This document shows, in pieces, positions 24,172 to 32,185 of a DNA stretch of 34,166 nt (position 1 is its first letter; the number at the start of each line of letters is the position of its first letter). Under the pieces are notes generated by a model. It was not told where the DNA came from. It made no database searches and was given only the letters and a program-made list of their open reading frames with translations. Origin of the DNA: Singulisphaera sp. GP187 (GTDB taxonomy: Bacteria; Planctomycetota; Planctomycetia; Gemmatales; Gemmataceae); contig CAMAUE010000047.1 of the NCBI GenBank assembly GCA_945861245.1, forward strand, positions 1 to 34,166, in the 5' to 3' direction. Made by a program: the position numbers and the translations under genes.

Positions 24172-24332
24172 TTTGCCCATTTCCACAGTCTTCGACGCGT
24201 AACGCTTTTCCTTAGTTCCGGGTTTGCAGGAAAATCCCCTTGCTATTTTTCGTACTCCACATTATACCGCGCCGCACTGAATTAGATGGGGATTTTTTTG
24301 TTCACCCAATCCCATGCCCAAGGAGGCTCGCG

Positions 24333-25172
24333 GTGGCGTATTCCACGTGCTCATTCGTACACTTATCTCGTAGGTCGGCCGGGTTGGCGGCAAGCATGGG
24401 CTTTTTCGCCCTCGCCCTTGCCATGACCGGTTGCGCGGGGCTTTGGGAAGAACTCTCGAGCCACGAACGAGACTGGTCCTACGTCACGGGTGTTGGTAAG
24501 CCACATCCGTTGACGGTAATTGAGAAGACTACCGACGGCGCTCGCCGGGCCGAGGCATTGGGTCGACTCAAGGAACCGATTCTCAACGGTGGCAACGCCC
24601 AGGATCAGGATGCCTACCTCCGTATCCTCGGCACGGCTGCCCAGACCGATGCGCAGCCGTTATGCCGCCTGACCGCGATTCGGGCGTTAGGCAAATACAA
24701 GGACCCTCGCGCGGCTCGCCATCTCGAGGAAGTCTATCAGCAGCGCAATATGCATCCGATCTCGATGCCGGACCAGATCGCCATGATCCGCAAAGAAGCG
24801 CTGGTCGCCTTGGAGCAAACCGGCGACAAGGACGCACGCCATCTGTTGATTCGCGTCGCACGCCAGCCGGGACCGTCGCTGGAATCCAACCTGACGGATC
24901 GCCAACAAACTCAGGACGAAAAGCTGATCGCCATTCGCGCATTAAGCAAGTATCGCGATGCCGAGACGGTCGAGGCCTTGAAATATGTAATGCGATCGGA
25001 GAAGGACGTCGCCCTGCGTCATCGCACGTTGGAATCGCTGGAAATAGTTACCGGCAAGAAATGGCCCTCCCATCGCGAAGCATGGTTGAACGAAGATCAG
25101 TCGCCGCAACCGCTTCCGGGTGGGAATGAGAAGAATCCGATTCTGCGTGTTGGCGCTTGGTTCAAAAATTAA
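24333..25172 (+). CDS. HEAT-repeat lipoprotein
   Basis: The product has 279 residues. The start is GTG 24333, decided by a strong Shine-Dalgarno aaggagg at 24320-24326. The N-terminus ends in a lipobox-like ALAMTGC (Cys34), suggesting lipid anchoring. The mature part carries HEAT/PBS-type repeats: LCRLTAIRALGKYKDPRAAR, MIRKEALVALEQTGDKDARH, EKLIAIRALSKYRDAETVEA and VALRHRTLESLEIVTGKKW. These are scaffold-type repeats with no enzyme motif visible. It is divergent from the kinase gene and convergent with hemE. The role is unknown, and it resembles other planctomycete HEAT lipoproteins. Confidence 0.8.
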   Translation: MAYSTCSFVHLSRRSAGLAASMGFFALALAMTGCAGLWEELSSHERDWSYVTGVGKPHPLTVIEKTTDGARRAEALGRLKEPILNGGNAQDQDAYLRILGTAAQTDAQPLCRLTAIRALGKYKDPRAARHLEEVYQQRNMHPISMPDQIAMIRKEALVALEQTGDKDARHLLIRVARQPGPSLESNLTDRQQTQDEKLIAIRALSKYRDAETVEALKYVMRSEKDVALRHRTLESLEIVTGKKWPSHREAWLNEDQSPQPLPGGNEKNPILRVGAWFKN

Positions 25173-25183
25173 AATCCTGTCTT

Positions 25184-25237
25184 CCGCTTGCGGCTTAGCG
25201 CTCGCATGGGTTGTATCGAGCGCTAAGCCGCAAGCGG
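25184..25237. repeat. cgcttgcggcttagcgctcg palindrome between convergent genes
   Basis: Perfect 21-bp arms (25184-25204 and 25217-25237) have a 12-base loop. It fills the 67-bp gap between the HEAT lipoprotein stop and the hemE stop, ending 2 bp before the latter. A bidirectional terminator role is plausible, although T tracts are lacking. Confidence 0.85.
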
Positions 25238-25239
25238 TA

Positions 25240-26241
25240 CTACACCTGCCCCTTGGCGGCACGGATGAACGCCTCGAAGTTCGCGACTGGCATGGCCTTG
25301 TCGCAGCCGTGGTTCAGATTCAGGATATGCCGTCGCCCGCCGCCTTCGTGGAGACATCGTTTCGTAGCAGCGATAACCTCGTCCGGCGTGCCCGTCTTCA
25401 ACAATTCCTCATCGACATTGCCTTGAAACACAAGATTCGGATAATCCCGTCGCGCCGCAGCCAAATCATGGCAACGCCCAAGGCTGACCACGTCCGCGCC
25501 GCTACTTGTGAGCAGATCGAGATACGGGCATTCCTTCACGAACAACACTCGTGGCACGCTCGCAGCGCCTTGGAAGATGCGCTGATGGTACGGGTGTGCC
25601 AAGCGCAAATATTCCTCGCGAGTCAACTCGCCGGCCCAGGAATCGAAGAGCTGATAAAGCGCCGCCCCGCCCTCGATGAGCGTGTTGACGAAGCGAATCG
25701 TGGCCGACTGGATGCGCTCGTTCAGCGCCTGCCAAACCTCCGGACGCTCCTTGATAAACGATCGCGTCGCCGGCAGGTCTTTGCCCGTGCCGATGCAATA
25801 GGTCGCCACGGTAAACGGCGCGCCAGCGAAGACGATCGCCGGTAGCTCGCCTTTCAATTCCTGGCGCACTTTGCGCAGCAGTTGCACGATATGCGCGAAC
25901 GTCTCTGGTCCCGGTTCTGGATTGAGCCGCTCGACATCTGCCATCGTACGAATTTCGCGGTCAGGCACGGGACCGCGATTCGGCTGCAACGTAAACGGTA
26001 AGCCCATCGACACCGTCAGCGTGGTGATGTCGTAGAAGAGGATAATCGCGTCCACGCCGAACCGCCGAGGCAGCAGCGACGCTTTCGCCGACAATTCGAC
26101 GTTCTCTGAAAACTCGAAAAACGACAGCCCGGAGCGCACCTTGTTGAACTCCGGATCCCAACGCCCGGCCTGACGCATCGCCCACACCGGCGGCCGTTCG
26201 ACGGCTTCGCCCCGCGCGGCACGGACGAGTAGATGATCCAT
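25240..26241 (-). CDS. hemE: Uroporphyrinogen decarboxylase
   Basis: The product has 333 residues and catalyses decarboxylation of uroporphyrinogen III to coproporphyrinogen III in heme synthesis, as a cytoplasmic dimer. ATG 26241 is preceded on the minus strand by ggagaacgaaa. Motifs are PPVWAMRQAGRWDPEF (the MRQAGR substrate loop), ELSAKASLLPRRFGVDAIILFYD with the catalytic Asp at the end, and GFAGAPFT-like VFAGAPFTVATYCIGTG. YQLFDSWAGEL and FQGNVDEELL also fit, and HILNLNHGCDKAMPVANFEAFI is the C-terminal signature with His. The variant ILFYDITTL differs slightly from ILFSDIL of many homologues, but the Asp is kept. It is downstream of the quinone methyltransferase on the same strand. Confidence 0.95.
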   Translation of the reverse strand: MDHLLVRAARGEAVERPPVWAMRQAGRWDPEFNKVRSGLSFFEFSENVELSAKASLLPRRFGVDAIILFYDITTLTVSMGLPFTLQPNRGPVPDREIRTMADVERLNPEPGPETFAHIVQLLRKVRQELKGELPAIVFAGAPFTVATYCIGTGKDLPATRSFIKERPEVWQALNERIQSATIRFVNTLIEGGAALYQLFDSWAGELTREEYLRLAHPYHQRIFQGAASVPRVLFVKECPYLDLLTSSGADVVSLGRCHDLAAARRDYPNLVFQGNVDEELLKTGTPDEVIAATKRCLHEGGGRRHILNLNHGCDKAMPVANFEAFIRAAKGQV

Positions 26242-26258
26242 TTTCGTTCTCCATTTTT

Positions 26259-26337
26259 TCAGAGCCACGCACGAAGTAAACGGTTTGAACACACCGTCCT
26301 TGCCAGTTTGGACCCCTTACTTCGTGCGTGGCTCTGA
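26259..26337. repeat. tcagagccacgcacgaagta inverted repeat, 21-bp perfect arms
   Basis: The arms are 26259-26279 and 26317-26337, perfectly complementary, with a 37-base loop. The right arm, read on the minus strand, is exactly the last six codons plus stop of the methyltransferase gene (SEPRTK-stop). The left arm is in the hemE leader, 18 bp before its start codon. It could act as a terminator between the two genes. Confidence 0.85.
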
Positions 26338-27081
26338 CGCTTCCTTCGTTCCCATATACAGTGTCGCGATTCCGAACGTCATAGGCTGCCACGATACATT
26401 TTTCAGCCCATGCCCGCGCAGACGCTCGGCCAGCGCTTCGCCGTCGGGGAATTGCATGACGCTTTCGGGCAGATATCGGTAGGCATCATCCTTCGAACGC
26501 GAAATCAATTGGCCCAAGCGAGGCAGTATGTGCTTGAAGTAAAACCGATACATCGGGCCTAACAGGAAGCCGCGAGGCTGCGAGAACTCAAGGATCGCGA
26601 TCCGCCCGCCGGGATGGGTCACGCGGATCATTTCGGCGATTCCTTTGTCGGTGTCGGTGACGTTGCGCAGTCCGAAGGCCACCGTCGTGATCTGAAACAT
26701 ATCGCTGGGGAACGGCAAGTGTTGGGCGTCCGCTTCCAGGAAGCGAATCCTTTCGCCGGCGTTCTTGCGCTTCGCTTTTCCTTCGGCGCGAACGAGCATC
26801 TCGTGACAGAAATCGGCGCCGATGATCGGCACCCGGCCCTTCGCCGCTTTGTCGTACGCCAACGCCAAGTCCCCTGTGCCCGTACACAAGTCGAGAATCG
26901 GCGCCGATGCGGAAGCGATAGGCGGCACGAGCTTTGTCGTCCGCCATCGCCAATAGTGATCGATGTTGAGGCTGAGTAGATGATTCAGAAAATCATAACT
27001 CGGAGCGATGTTGTTGAACATGCTCCGTATCTTCGTCTCACGTTTGTCGAGTAACAGTGAATTCACGTACACACCAGTCAT
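26317..27081 (-). CDS. ubiE: Demethylmenaquinone/ubiquinone C-methyltransferase
   Basis: The product has 254 residues and is a class I SAM-dependent methyltransferase that methylates the quinone ring; in this bacterial group the menaquinone role (MenG) is likelier. ATG 27081 is preceded on the minus strand by gaggagccgacg. UbiE signatures are MFNNIAPSYDFLNHLLSLNIDHYWR, SAM motif I ILDLCTGTGDLAL (63-74), FLEADAQHLPFP, VAFGLRNVTD and PGGRIAILEFSQP. QFPDGEALAERLRGHGL is near the end. The last residues SEPRTK come from the inverted repeat arm described at 26259-26337. hemE follows 75 bp downstream. Confidence 0.93.
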   Translation of the reverse strand: MTGVYVNSLLLDKRETKIRSMFNNIAPSYDFLNHLLSLNIDHYWRWRTTKLVPPIASASAPILDLCTGTGDLALAYDKAAKGRVPIIGADFCHEMLVRAEGKAKRKNAGERIRFLEADAQHLPFPSDMFQITTVAFGLRNVTDTDKGIAEMIRVTHPGGRIAILEFSQPRGFLLGPMYRFYFKHILPRLGQLISRSKDDAYRYLPESVMQFPDGEALAERLRGHGLKNVSWQPMTFGIATLYMGTKEASEPRTK

Positions 27082-27198
27082 CGTCGGCTCCTCTCGTCAG
27101 CAGGTGGGTTTAGAGAAGAAACCGTATCGCACGTTGGTAGGCAACAGACCTCAATGTTGTTTTATGATGGGAGCATCGATTTGGCAGGAATGAATCGC

Positions 27199-27270
27199 CC
27201 AAGCCCCATCATGAGCGAAGTGATTGTTGGGGGGCTACCCCCAGGAATCGCCGTGCTCATCCTGGGGCTT
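27199..27270. repeat. caagcccc / ggggcttg nested palindrome
   Basis: Outer arms caagcccca and tggggcttg enclose ggggctaccccc and the hairpin ccccaggaatcg...tcatcctgggg. It is followed on the plus strand by gagggttttt. It lies between the start of the methyltransferase gene and the end of the TolC-like gene, both on the minus strand. It may end the upstream TolC-like transcript. Confidence 0.6.
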
Positions 27271-27308
27271 GAGGGTTTTTGAAACGGATTCCATGTCGCA
27301 AGCGTAAA

Positions 27309-28814
27309 TCAAGATGGCTGCCGCCGTTGCTGAATCAACTCCGGGAGTCGGCGGGGTGTTTCGCGAACGGGAACGGTTGGCAATGGCTCGACCGACGTAG
27401 GATCGACCGCGCCGATCAAAATAAATAACCGGAGCTGAGCCTTGTTCAAGTCGCGCACGGCCTGGATGTACTCCAGGCGAGCACCGCTCAGTGTGCGCAA
27501 CGCCAGCAGCACTTCGCTCGACGATCGGCCTTTGATATTCTGCCGCAAACGTTGGTCGCTGAGCTTGTACGACTCCTCGGCGTGGCGGATGTGTCGTTCA
27601 GCAAATTTGACCTGTTCACGGTTGGAATGCGTCGCTTCGCGAGCTTCTTGTACGCCGAGCGTGAGCTTGGAGCGAAGGTCGTGGATCGACAGATGCACTT
27701 GTTGGATATTCGCGTCGGCCTGATGGCGTTTTTGCTTGGCGTAGACGAACTCGTTGAGGTTCCAACGCATATGCACGGCGGCATCGAAACGGTTCGCCCA
27801 TTCGATCTGTCGCCCGGGGCCACCGCCGAAACTGCCTTCGACGATATTCAACTCGACGCTCGGCATCCAGTGCGTCGCACCGTAGTTGGTGTTGCGTGCG
27901 GCCTGGACGGTTCGCAAGAGTCCTTCGAGTTCGCGCACGCCTGGTCCACGGCTCAAGGCGCGATCGACGAGTTTGTCCACCGGCGTGTGGGCATCGACGA
28001 GACTGATCGTCGCGAGGTATTTATCGGCGATGATGATATCGCAGCACGGATTGAGGCCGAGCAGGTAGGCCAGCTTCGCCGCCGAGCCTTTGCCCGCTTC
28101 GCGCAGTTTGGCGGAGAGAACGGTTTGAGCCATCAACTCGGTTTCGATGCGCGAGACTTCGACGCGAATGCCGGGATCGACTTGGGCCAAAGCAATGGTT
28201 TGATCGAGCAGGTCCTTGAGCTTGACTTCGGTTTCCAACGAAATGATTGCGCCGGTTCGTGCCGCCACGAGAGCGACGTAGGTCGTTGAGGCGTCGAGCA
28301 AGTTCTCGCTGGTGAGTTTGCTGAGTTCGCCTTTTTGCTGCCAAACACGGCGTTCGGCCTCGACGCGGCGGAAGAGGGTTTCCTTCCAGTCGTACTTACC
28401 GGTCAATTCGAGGCCGGCGAGGGCTGAGCCATAGCTGGAACGAACGATGTTACCCTGAAAATCCTGGATGGCGCCCTCATGCCGATAGGTGCCAATGCCG
28501 ACGGAGAGATCGGGCAGCCAATGTTTGGCGGCCCAGTGTTGGTCGTAGGTGGCGTCGTCGAGACGCATGCGAGCGAGGCGGATTTGGCCGTTGTTGTCTT
28601 GAGCGCTTCGCAGCACGATGTCGAGACTGATCGGAATCGGTTTGCCGTCCTGCGTCGGCGCCTCCACGGTGTAGGTGACAGGCACGAGTTCCGGGACGCG
28701 CGCCGGAACTAGCACCTCGGCGGTCGGGATGGAATGGCAGCCCGACAATAAGAGGAAACAGCAGAGACGCCAATTTGGCCAATGCCAGCGTCCTCCGGTG
28801 TTTTTCGGATTCAT
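27309..28814 (-). CDS. TolC-family outer-membrane efflux lipoprotein
   Basis: The product has 501 residues. Lipobox LLLSGC (Cys26) predicts a lipid-anchored protein. The body follows the TolC/OEP pattern of two similar halves rich in long amphipathic helices: ISLDIVLRSAQDNNGQIRLARM near residue 62, and LLRTVQAARNTNYGATHWMP in the second half. DAAVHMRWNLNEFVYAKQKRH is the beta-strand/helix transition typical of the barrel end. The last helices are KFAERHIRHAEESYKLSDQRL and EVLLALRTLSGARLEYIQAV. Such proteins form trimeric outer-membrane exit ducts for efflux or secretion. No inner-membrane pump or adaptor gene is adjacent, so its partners are elsewhere. Confidence 0.88.
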   Translation of the reverse strand: MNPKNTGGRWHWPNWRLCCFLLLSGCHSIPTAEVLVPARVPELVPVTYTVEAPTQDGKPIPISLDIVLRSAQDNNGQIRLARMRLDDATYDQHWAAKHWLPDLSVGIGTYRHEGAIQDFQGNIVRSSYGSALAGLELTGKYDWKETLFRRVEAERRVWQQKGELSKLTSENLLDASTTYVALVAARTGAIISLETEVKLKDLLDQTIALAQVDPGIRVEVSRIETELMAQTVLSAKLREAGKGSAAKLAYLLGLNPCCDIIIADKYLATISLVDAHTPVDKLVDRALSRGPGVRELEGLLRTVQAARNTNYGATHWMPSVELNIVEGSFGGGPGRQIEWANRFDAAVHMRWNLNEFVYAKQKRHQADANIQQVHLSIHDLRSKLTLGVQEAREATHSNREQVKFAERHIRHAEESYKLSDQRLRQNIKGRSSSEVLLALRTLSGARLEYIQAVRDLNKAQLRLFILIGAVDPTSVEPLPTVPVRETPRRLPELIQQRRQPS

Positions 28815-29253
28815 GGGTTCGTCCGTTCGCTGTTTCCGCAGTGATCTTCCGTGCTAACTACCGGAATCGAGCCAGGGCCAAGATATTTCCGGCACACCTT
28901 TCACGATGTAGTAATTTCATCGAATCTTGGTGATGGGAAAGTTGACAGGAATTAGCAAAAGTAACGATATTGCGGCCTGTTTTTAAGTGCACCAGTTCAT
29001 CGCGCGGTTGCGTATTCGACGCAACTTGACACATCACAACGCGCAGGCCGTAAGATGGAGCGGATTTGCGAATGACGGGAACATTGCGAACTTGGGCAAG
29101 GCGCAAGCCTGCGTGGCCATCGCAAAGCGCCCTTCATTCGCTGGTGACTTGTTGCTATACTTCGCGCTGGAATTACTGATGCATTGTCCGAGAAGCTTGT
29201 CCTTCGCTGGCGCTCAGGCTCGGATTCATGTGGCGAATTCAGGAGATCGATAT
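28815..29253. other. Divergent spacer with no convincing gene
   Basis: This 439-bp region separates the TolC-like gene (minus) from the TIGR03009-like gene (plus). Short reading frames on both strands lack recognisable motifs and SD sequences. The region is less GC-rich around 28900-28980. It probably holds promoters and leaders for both genes. Confidence 0.6.
28942..28970 (+). promoter_or_regulatory. Candidate sigma-70 promoter
   Basis: ttgaca at 28942-28947 is followed after exactly 17 bases by cgatat at 28965-28970. It points toward the gene at 29254, leaving a long leader of about 275 bases. A second ttgaca near 29027 with taagat 19 bases later is a weaker alternative. Planctomycete promoters are poorly defined, so this is tentative. 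Confidence 0.3.
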
Positions 29254-30027
29254 ATGCGAATTCTTTCGCTTGCCCTGGTTCTGTGTCTTGTCGTCGTCCT
29301 CACGGCATCGGGCCAAGGTGTCGCGCAACCTCAGTCCGCTGCGGACCTGGATGCGGTGCTGCGCGGTTGGGAGAAAGGCATGACCGACCTGCGAACCTTC
29401 GTCGCCGACGTCAATCGGACGACGCTGGATAAATCGCTCGGCGCACGCGACGAGTTTCAGGGTTATGCCATGTTCAAGAAAGCGGAAGGCGCCGCAGCCA
29501 CAAGTCGGGCACGCCTGGAACTAGCGAAAGTGAAGAATACCAATCTGTTTGAAAAGTTCATCTGCACCGGCATTTACCTCTATGAATACGCGCCGGCGAA
29601 CAACAAGGTCCGCGTGCACAACATGCCTCAGCAACAGAACGGGCAACAGCAGCAGAGCTTTCTGTCGTTCCTGTTCGGCATGGGCGCCAAGGACGCCAAG
29701 CAACGCTACGACATGGTGCTCGACTCTAATTCCGCGAAAGATGTGAACTATTATTACATCCACGTGAAGCCCAAATTGCCTCACGACAAGACCGATTTTA
29801 CCCAAGCACGCTTGACGCTTTATCGCAACAACAGTCTGCCTGCGCAGATTTGGTATCACCAGCCGAACGGCAACGAAATCACGTGGAATTTCACGAAGCT
29901 GCAAATTGACGTACAGATTCCGCCCGAATTCTTTGAGCCGGCGATTCCGAAAGGCTGGGTCATGGAACGGGTTCAGCCGAAGGGCGACCCGGAAATCGCG
30001 CCGGCGGTCCGCAAACCGGGGTCGTGA
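29254..30027 (+). CDS. TIGR03009-like LolA-fold exported protein
   Basis: The product has 257 residues. ATG 29254 has an SD aggaga at 29241-29246 and opens a signal peptide (MRILSLALVLCLVVVLTASG, cleavage near GVAQ). The mature part begins DLDAVLRGWEKGMTDLRTFV and has strand-rich LolA/LolB-like features: FQGYAMFKKAEGA, RLELAKVKNTNLFEKFICTG, YLYEYAPANNKVRVH, RYDMVLDSNSAKDVNYYYIHVKP and EITWNFTKLQIDVQIPPEFF. The Gln-rich insert QQQNGQQQQS is unusual. I assign it to the planctomycete paralogous family TIGR03009 from memory. LolA-type proteins carry lipoproteins or lipids across the periplasm; this function is inferred only. Confidence 0.75.
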   Translation: MRILSLALVLCLVVVLTASGQGVAQPQSAADLDAVLRGWEKGMTDLRTFVADVNRTTLDKSLGARDEFQGYAMFKKAEGAAATSRARLELAKVKNTNLFEKFICTGIYLYEYAPANNKVRVHNMPQQQNGQQQQSFLSFLFGMGAKDAKQRYDMVLDSNSAKDVNYYYIHVKPKLPHDKTDFTQARLTLYRNNSLPAQIWYHQPNGNEITWNFTKLQIDVQIPPEFFEPAIPKGWVMERVQPKGDPEIAPAVRKPGS

Positions 30028-30047
30028 GGTGGTGTTACGACGCATTC

Positions 30048-30090
30048 TGCTTGCGGCTTGGCGCTCGCATCAAACCGTGCGAGCGCTAAC
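30048..30090. repeat. Truncated gcttgcggcttggcgctcgc palindrome
   Basis: The left arm tgcttgcggcttggcgctcg (30048 on) is near consensus. The right arm is only tgcgagcgctaac (30078-30090), so its outer half has been lost. A poly-A run (aaaaaaac) follows directly. It lies after the TIGR03009-like gene. Confidence 0.65.
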
Positions 30091-30140
30091 AAAAAAACTC
30101 AAGTCTTGGCGCAGACACACCGACGACGGTTTGTTATCTC

Positions 30141-30177
30141 CCTCCTAGTCCGAACCAATTCGGATTCTTTTTGGAGG
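30141..30177 (+). promoter_or_regulatory. Hairpin with anti-Shine-Dalgarno ahead of the gene at 30185
   Basis: The inner stem tccgaa/ttcgga (30149-30154 with 30159-30164) has a CCAA loop and is followed by ttcttttt, so it also resembles a weak terminator. The outer pair cctcc (30141-30145) with ggagg (30173-30177) would mask the Shine-Dalgarno site of the next gene, whose ATG is at 30185. The two stems are separated by unpaired tag and ttcttttt. It could be an attenuator or a translation switch. A chance arrangement is possible. Confidence 0.45.
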
Positions 30178-30184
30178 ATGAACA

Positions 30185-31120
30185 ATGCAATATTTCCGCA
30201 CGATGATGTTAACTGCCGGGCTGTTCGCCTGGGCGAGTGTTGTCCACGCCTCACCGCCGACAAAAGCTTCGACGCAAGGCCTCGGCGATCAGCAACAGGC
30301 TGCGAAGGCCTCGCTGCTTGAGGTGTTTCTTGCGCAGTTCATGGGTTCCGCCAAGCCGAGCGACGGGCCGGCAGCGGTCATCAACAACACCAAAGCCGCT
30401 CGATGTGAAGCATGCGAACCGACGATCGTTCGCGACAAGGGCCCCCAGAGCGCACAGGCGGCGAAGTCCACTGTTGCGATCCAGGCTAGTGAGCAGGGGC
30501 GGGACACATGCATGGATTGGGGCTGCATTCGTTTTCCAAGCAGTAGTGAAATCGCTGCCGCGCTGATGAGGATGCGAGATCAAGCGTCCTCGCCGGGCCT
30601 GAAAGCGTTCTTTCAGGTGCCGATGCCGATGTCGGGCGAAGCCATCGACGCGAAACCCGTGACGGTCTTTCGCGTGCCTGGTGTGCCGCTGTCGACGCCT
30701 CTGCCGCCGCCGTTTCCAATCGCTCACGAGATCATGCCAATCGTCGCGTCGCCGATGCCGATGCCGCACCGGATTGTGCCGATCGCCTCGCTGGCCAAGC
30801 ACGTTCATTTTGTCACGCCTGATCTTGAAGCGCACTGCGAGCGGATGACGCATCGTGGCGACGTGGTCGTTCTTGAAGGCGATGTCAAGCTGCACTGCAA
30901 GAAGCACGGCCAGAGCATTCGCATCGAAGCCCAGCGTGTGATTTTGAATATGAAGGATGGCACGTTCACGGTGGAATCGGAGATCGCCTCGTCACGAGCG
31001 ACGGCGCGCATGGCGTTGCCGCCACTTGTGGAAACGCGCCAGATGCAGTGGATGCTGGTCCCGCCGTCTGTGCCAACGCCGGTTTTCGGGCCGTATCATA
31101 ATCCGTTGTTCAAGCGGTAG
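30185..31120 (+). CDS. Exported protein with an LptA/OstA-like segment
   Basis: The product has 311 residues. ATG 30185 follows ggagg at 7 bp. The signal peptide is MQYFRTMMLTAGLFAWASVV, cleaved near HA-S. Residues about 25-205 are low in predicted structure and Pro/Met-rich (VPMPMSGE, PLPPPFPIAHEIMPIVASPM). Residues about 217-265 (THRGDVVVLEGDVKLHCKKH, then IRIEAQRVILNMKDGTFTVE) read like one LptA/OstA repeat block (GDVxL, AQRVxxNxxDG). LptA-type proteins bridge LPS transport. With only one block here, binding of a lipid or polymer is a guess. The gene follows the LolA-like gene at 29254 on the same strand. Confidence 0.7.
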   Translation: MQYFRTMMLTAGLFAWASVVHASPPTKASTQGLGDQQQAAKASLLEVFLAQFMGSAKPSDGPAAVINNTKAARCEACEPTIVRDKGPQSAQAAKSTVAIQASEQGRDTCMDWGCIRFPSSSEIAAALMRMRDQASSPGLKAFFQVPMPMSGEAIDAKPVTVFRVPGVPLSTPLPPPFPIAHEIMPIVASPMPMPHRIVPIASLAKHVHFVTPDLEAHCERMTHRGDVVVLEGDVKLHCKKHGQSIRIEAQRVILNMKDGTFTVESEIASSRATARMALPPLVETRQMQWMLVPPSVPTPVFGPYHNPLFKR

Positions 31121-31135
31121 GGTCGAATAGGCATG

Positions 31136-31165
31136 AAAAAACAGCCGCGACCAATTGTCGCGGCT
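31136..31165 (-). terminator. Rho-independent terminator of the Tyr-rich protein gene
   Basis: Stem agccgcgac (31143-31151) with gtcgcggct (31157-31165) has a 5-base loop caatt. On the minus strand it is followed by a run of Ts (plus-strand aaaaaa at 31136-31141). It lies 30 bp past the stop of the minus-strand gene at 31195. The hairpin could also slow transcripts from the plus-strand gene ending at 31120. Confidence 0.85.
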
Positions 31166-31194
31166 ATCTTCGTTTGTTGAATGCGTACGGCTGA

Positions 31195-31926
31195 TTATTT
31201 CCGTCGCACGGGTGTGATCGGCTCCTCGCCATAAGCCGGGTAGGAGACGCGAACCGTGGAACTCGCGGTCGAGCCGATGATGTTGCGCGGGTTTGGGGTC
31301 GGGATCGGTGACACGCCGCCGAACGAAACCAGCTTGCCATCGAGCGGCACGAGGCCTTGCGGCCCCTTCACGGGATCGGCATTCACCGGCGCAGGCATCG
31401 GTACGATGTTGCGCGGTTCGCCGTCATAACGGAACGACCCGTCGCCCGCAGGCGGCATCAGCGGGACATTCTTTACCGGCGGCGGCGTATAGCCCTGTGG
31501 CGCTGGCAGCAGTGTGCTGCGTGACGTCGCCTGCAATGCGAGCGTCGGCGTCTCTTCACCGACGCATGGATAATAATACGAGCTATAGTACGGCGAGTAA
31601 TAGCTCTGGGAGTAGTAGCTGTGCGGGTAGTAGTACGAGCTTGAGTAATAGGACGGCCTGTGGTAGTAGGACCGTGAGTAATAGCTGTAATGGGCGTACG
31701 GCGAGTAATACCGTGCCCCGTAGCCACCGCCGTAGTAACTGCCGCCATAACCGCCGCGGTTGTAGCCGCCGCGACCTCGGTGCACCAGTTCGGTGTTGGT
31801 TCCGCCGGTGATGTCGGCTTGGGCTTGTGGCCCGCCGAGCCGAACGGTGTCGTTCGCCCAAACTACCCCGCTGCCCGCGAGCATCAGCCCGACGGCAGCA
31901 AGCGCAATCCACGTACCTTTTCGCAT
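31195..31926 (-). CDS. Secreted Gly/Tyr-rich protein
   Basis: The product has 243 residues from ATG 31926, chosen because minus-strand ggaggg sits 7 bases upstream. The signal peptide is MRKGTWIALAAVGLMLAGSG, ending VVWA. Residues about 50-70 are Arg/Gly/Tyr-rich (RGRGGYNRGGYGGSYYGGGY). From there to about 119 the sequence is made of YY, YYS, SYY and HSYY units; I count 27 Tyr between residues 55 and 119. The C-terminal half is Pro-rich (APQGYTPPPVKNVPLMPP, FGGVSPIPTPNPRN). There is no enzyme motif. Tyr-rich exported proteins can cross-link or stick to surfaces, but this is only analogy. A clear terminator follows. Confidence 0.8.
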   Translation of the reverse strand: MRKGTWIALAAVGLMLAGSGVVWANDTVRLGGPQAQADITGGTNTELVHRGRGGYNRGGYGGSYYGGGYGARYYSPYAHYSYYSRSYYHRPSYYSSSYYYPHSYYSQSYYSPYYSSYYYPCVGEETPTLALQATSRSTLLPAPQGYTPPPVKNVPLMPPAGDGSFRYDGEPRNIVPMPAPVNADPVKGPQGLVPLDGKLVSFGGVSPIPTPNPRNIIGSTASSTVRVSYPAYGEEPITPVRRK

Positions 31927-32092
31927 GGTCATGCCCTCCAATAAAAAGAGCCAACTCTTCCACTATCATCCTTGGTAGACGGCGTTTTCCGCTGGCATGC
32001 CATCTCCCCTCATTGTAACCATGCCGATGTTCATCTGTCAACAATGCGATTGGTCTTGCTGGAAAAAAAAATCTGCGGTACGACACATTTCC

Positions 32093-32156
32093 CGTTTAGC
32101 CGCTCGCCTTTGGCGAGCGCGGAACGTCGCGCTCGCCAAAGGCGAGCGGCTAAACG
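32093..32156. repeat. gtttagccgctcgcc palindrome, copy 2 (28-bp perfect arms)
   Basis: Arms 32093-32120 and 32129-32156 are perfectly complementary with an 8-base loop. Each arm contains a smaller palindrome (cgcc-ttt-ggcg). It lies 30 bp before the BON-domain gene start and shares its core with 14528-14608. Confidence 0.88.
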
Positions 32157-32185
32157 AAAGTCATTAACACAAGGGAATCCGTGCC

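Noticed and set aside
25240..27081. A heme-quinone biosynthesis operon as a special system
   Set aside because: Only two housekeeping genes are adjacent, with a repeat between them; this does not indicate a new system.
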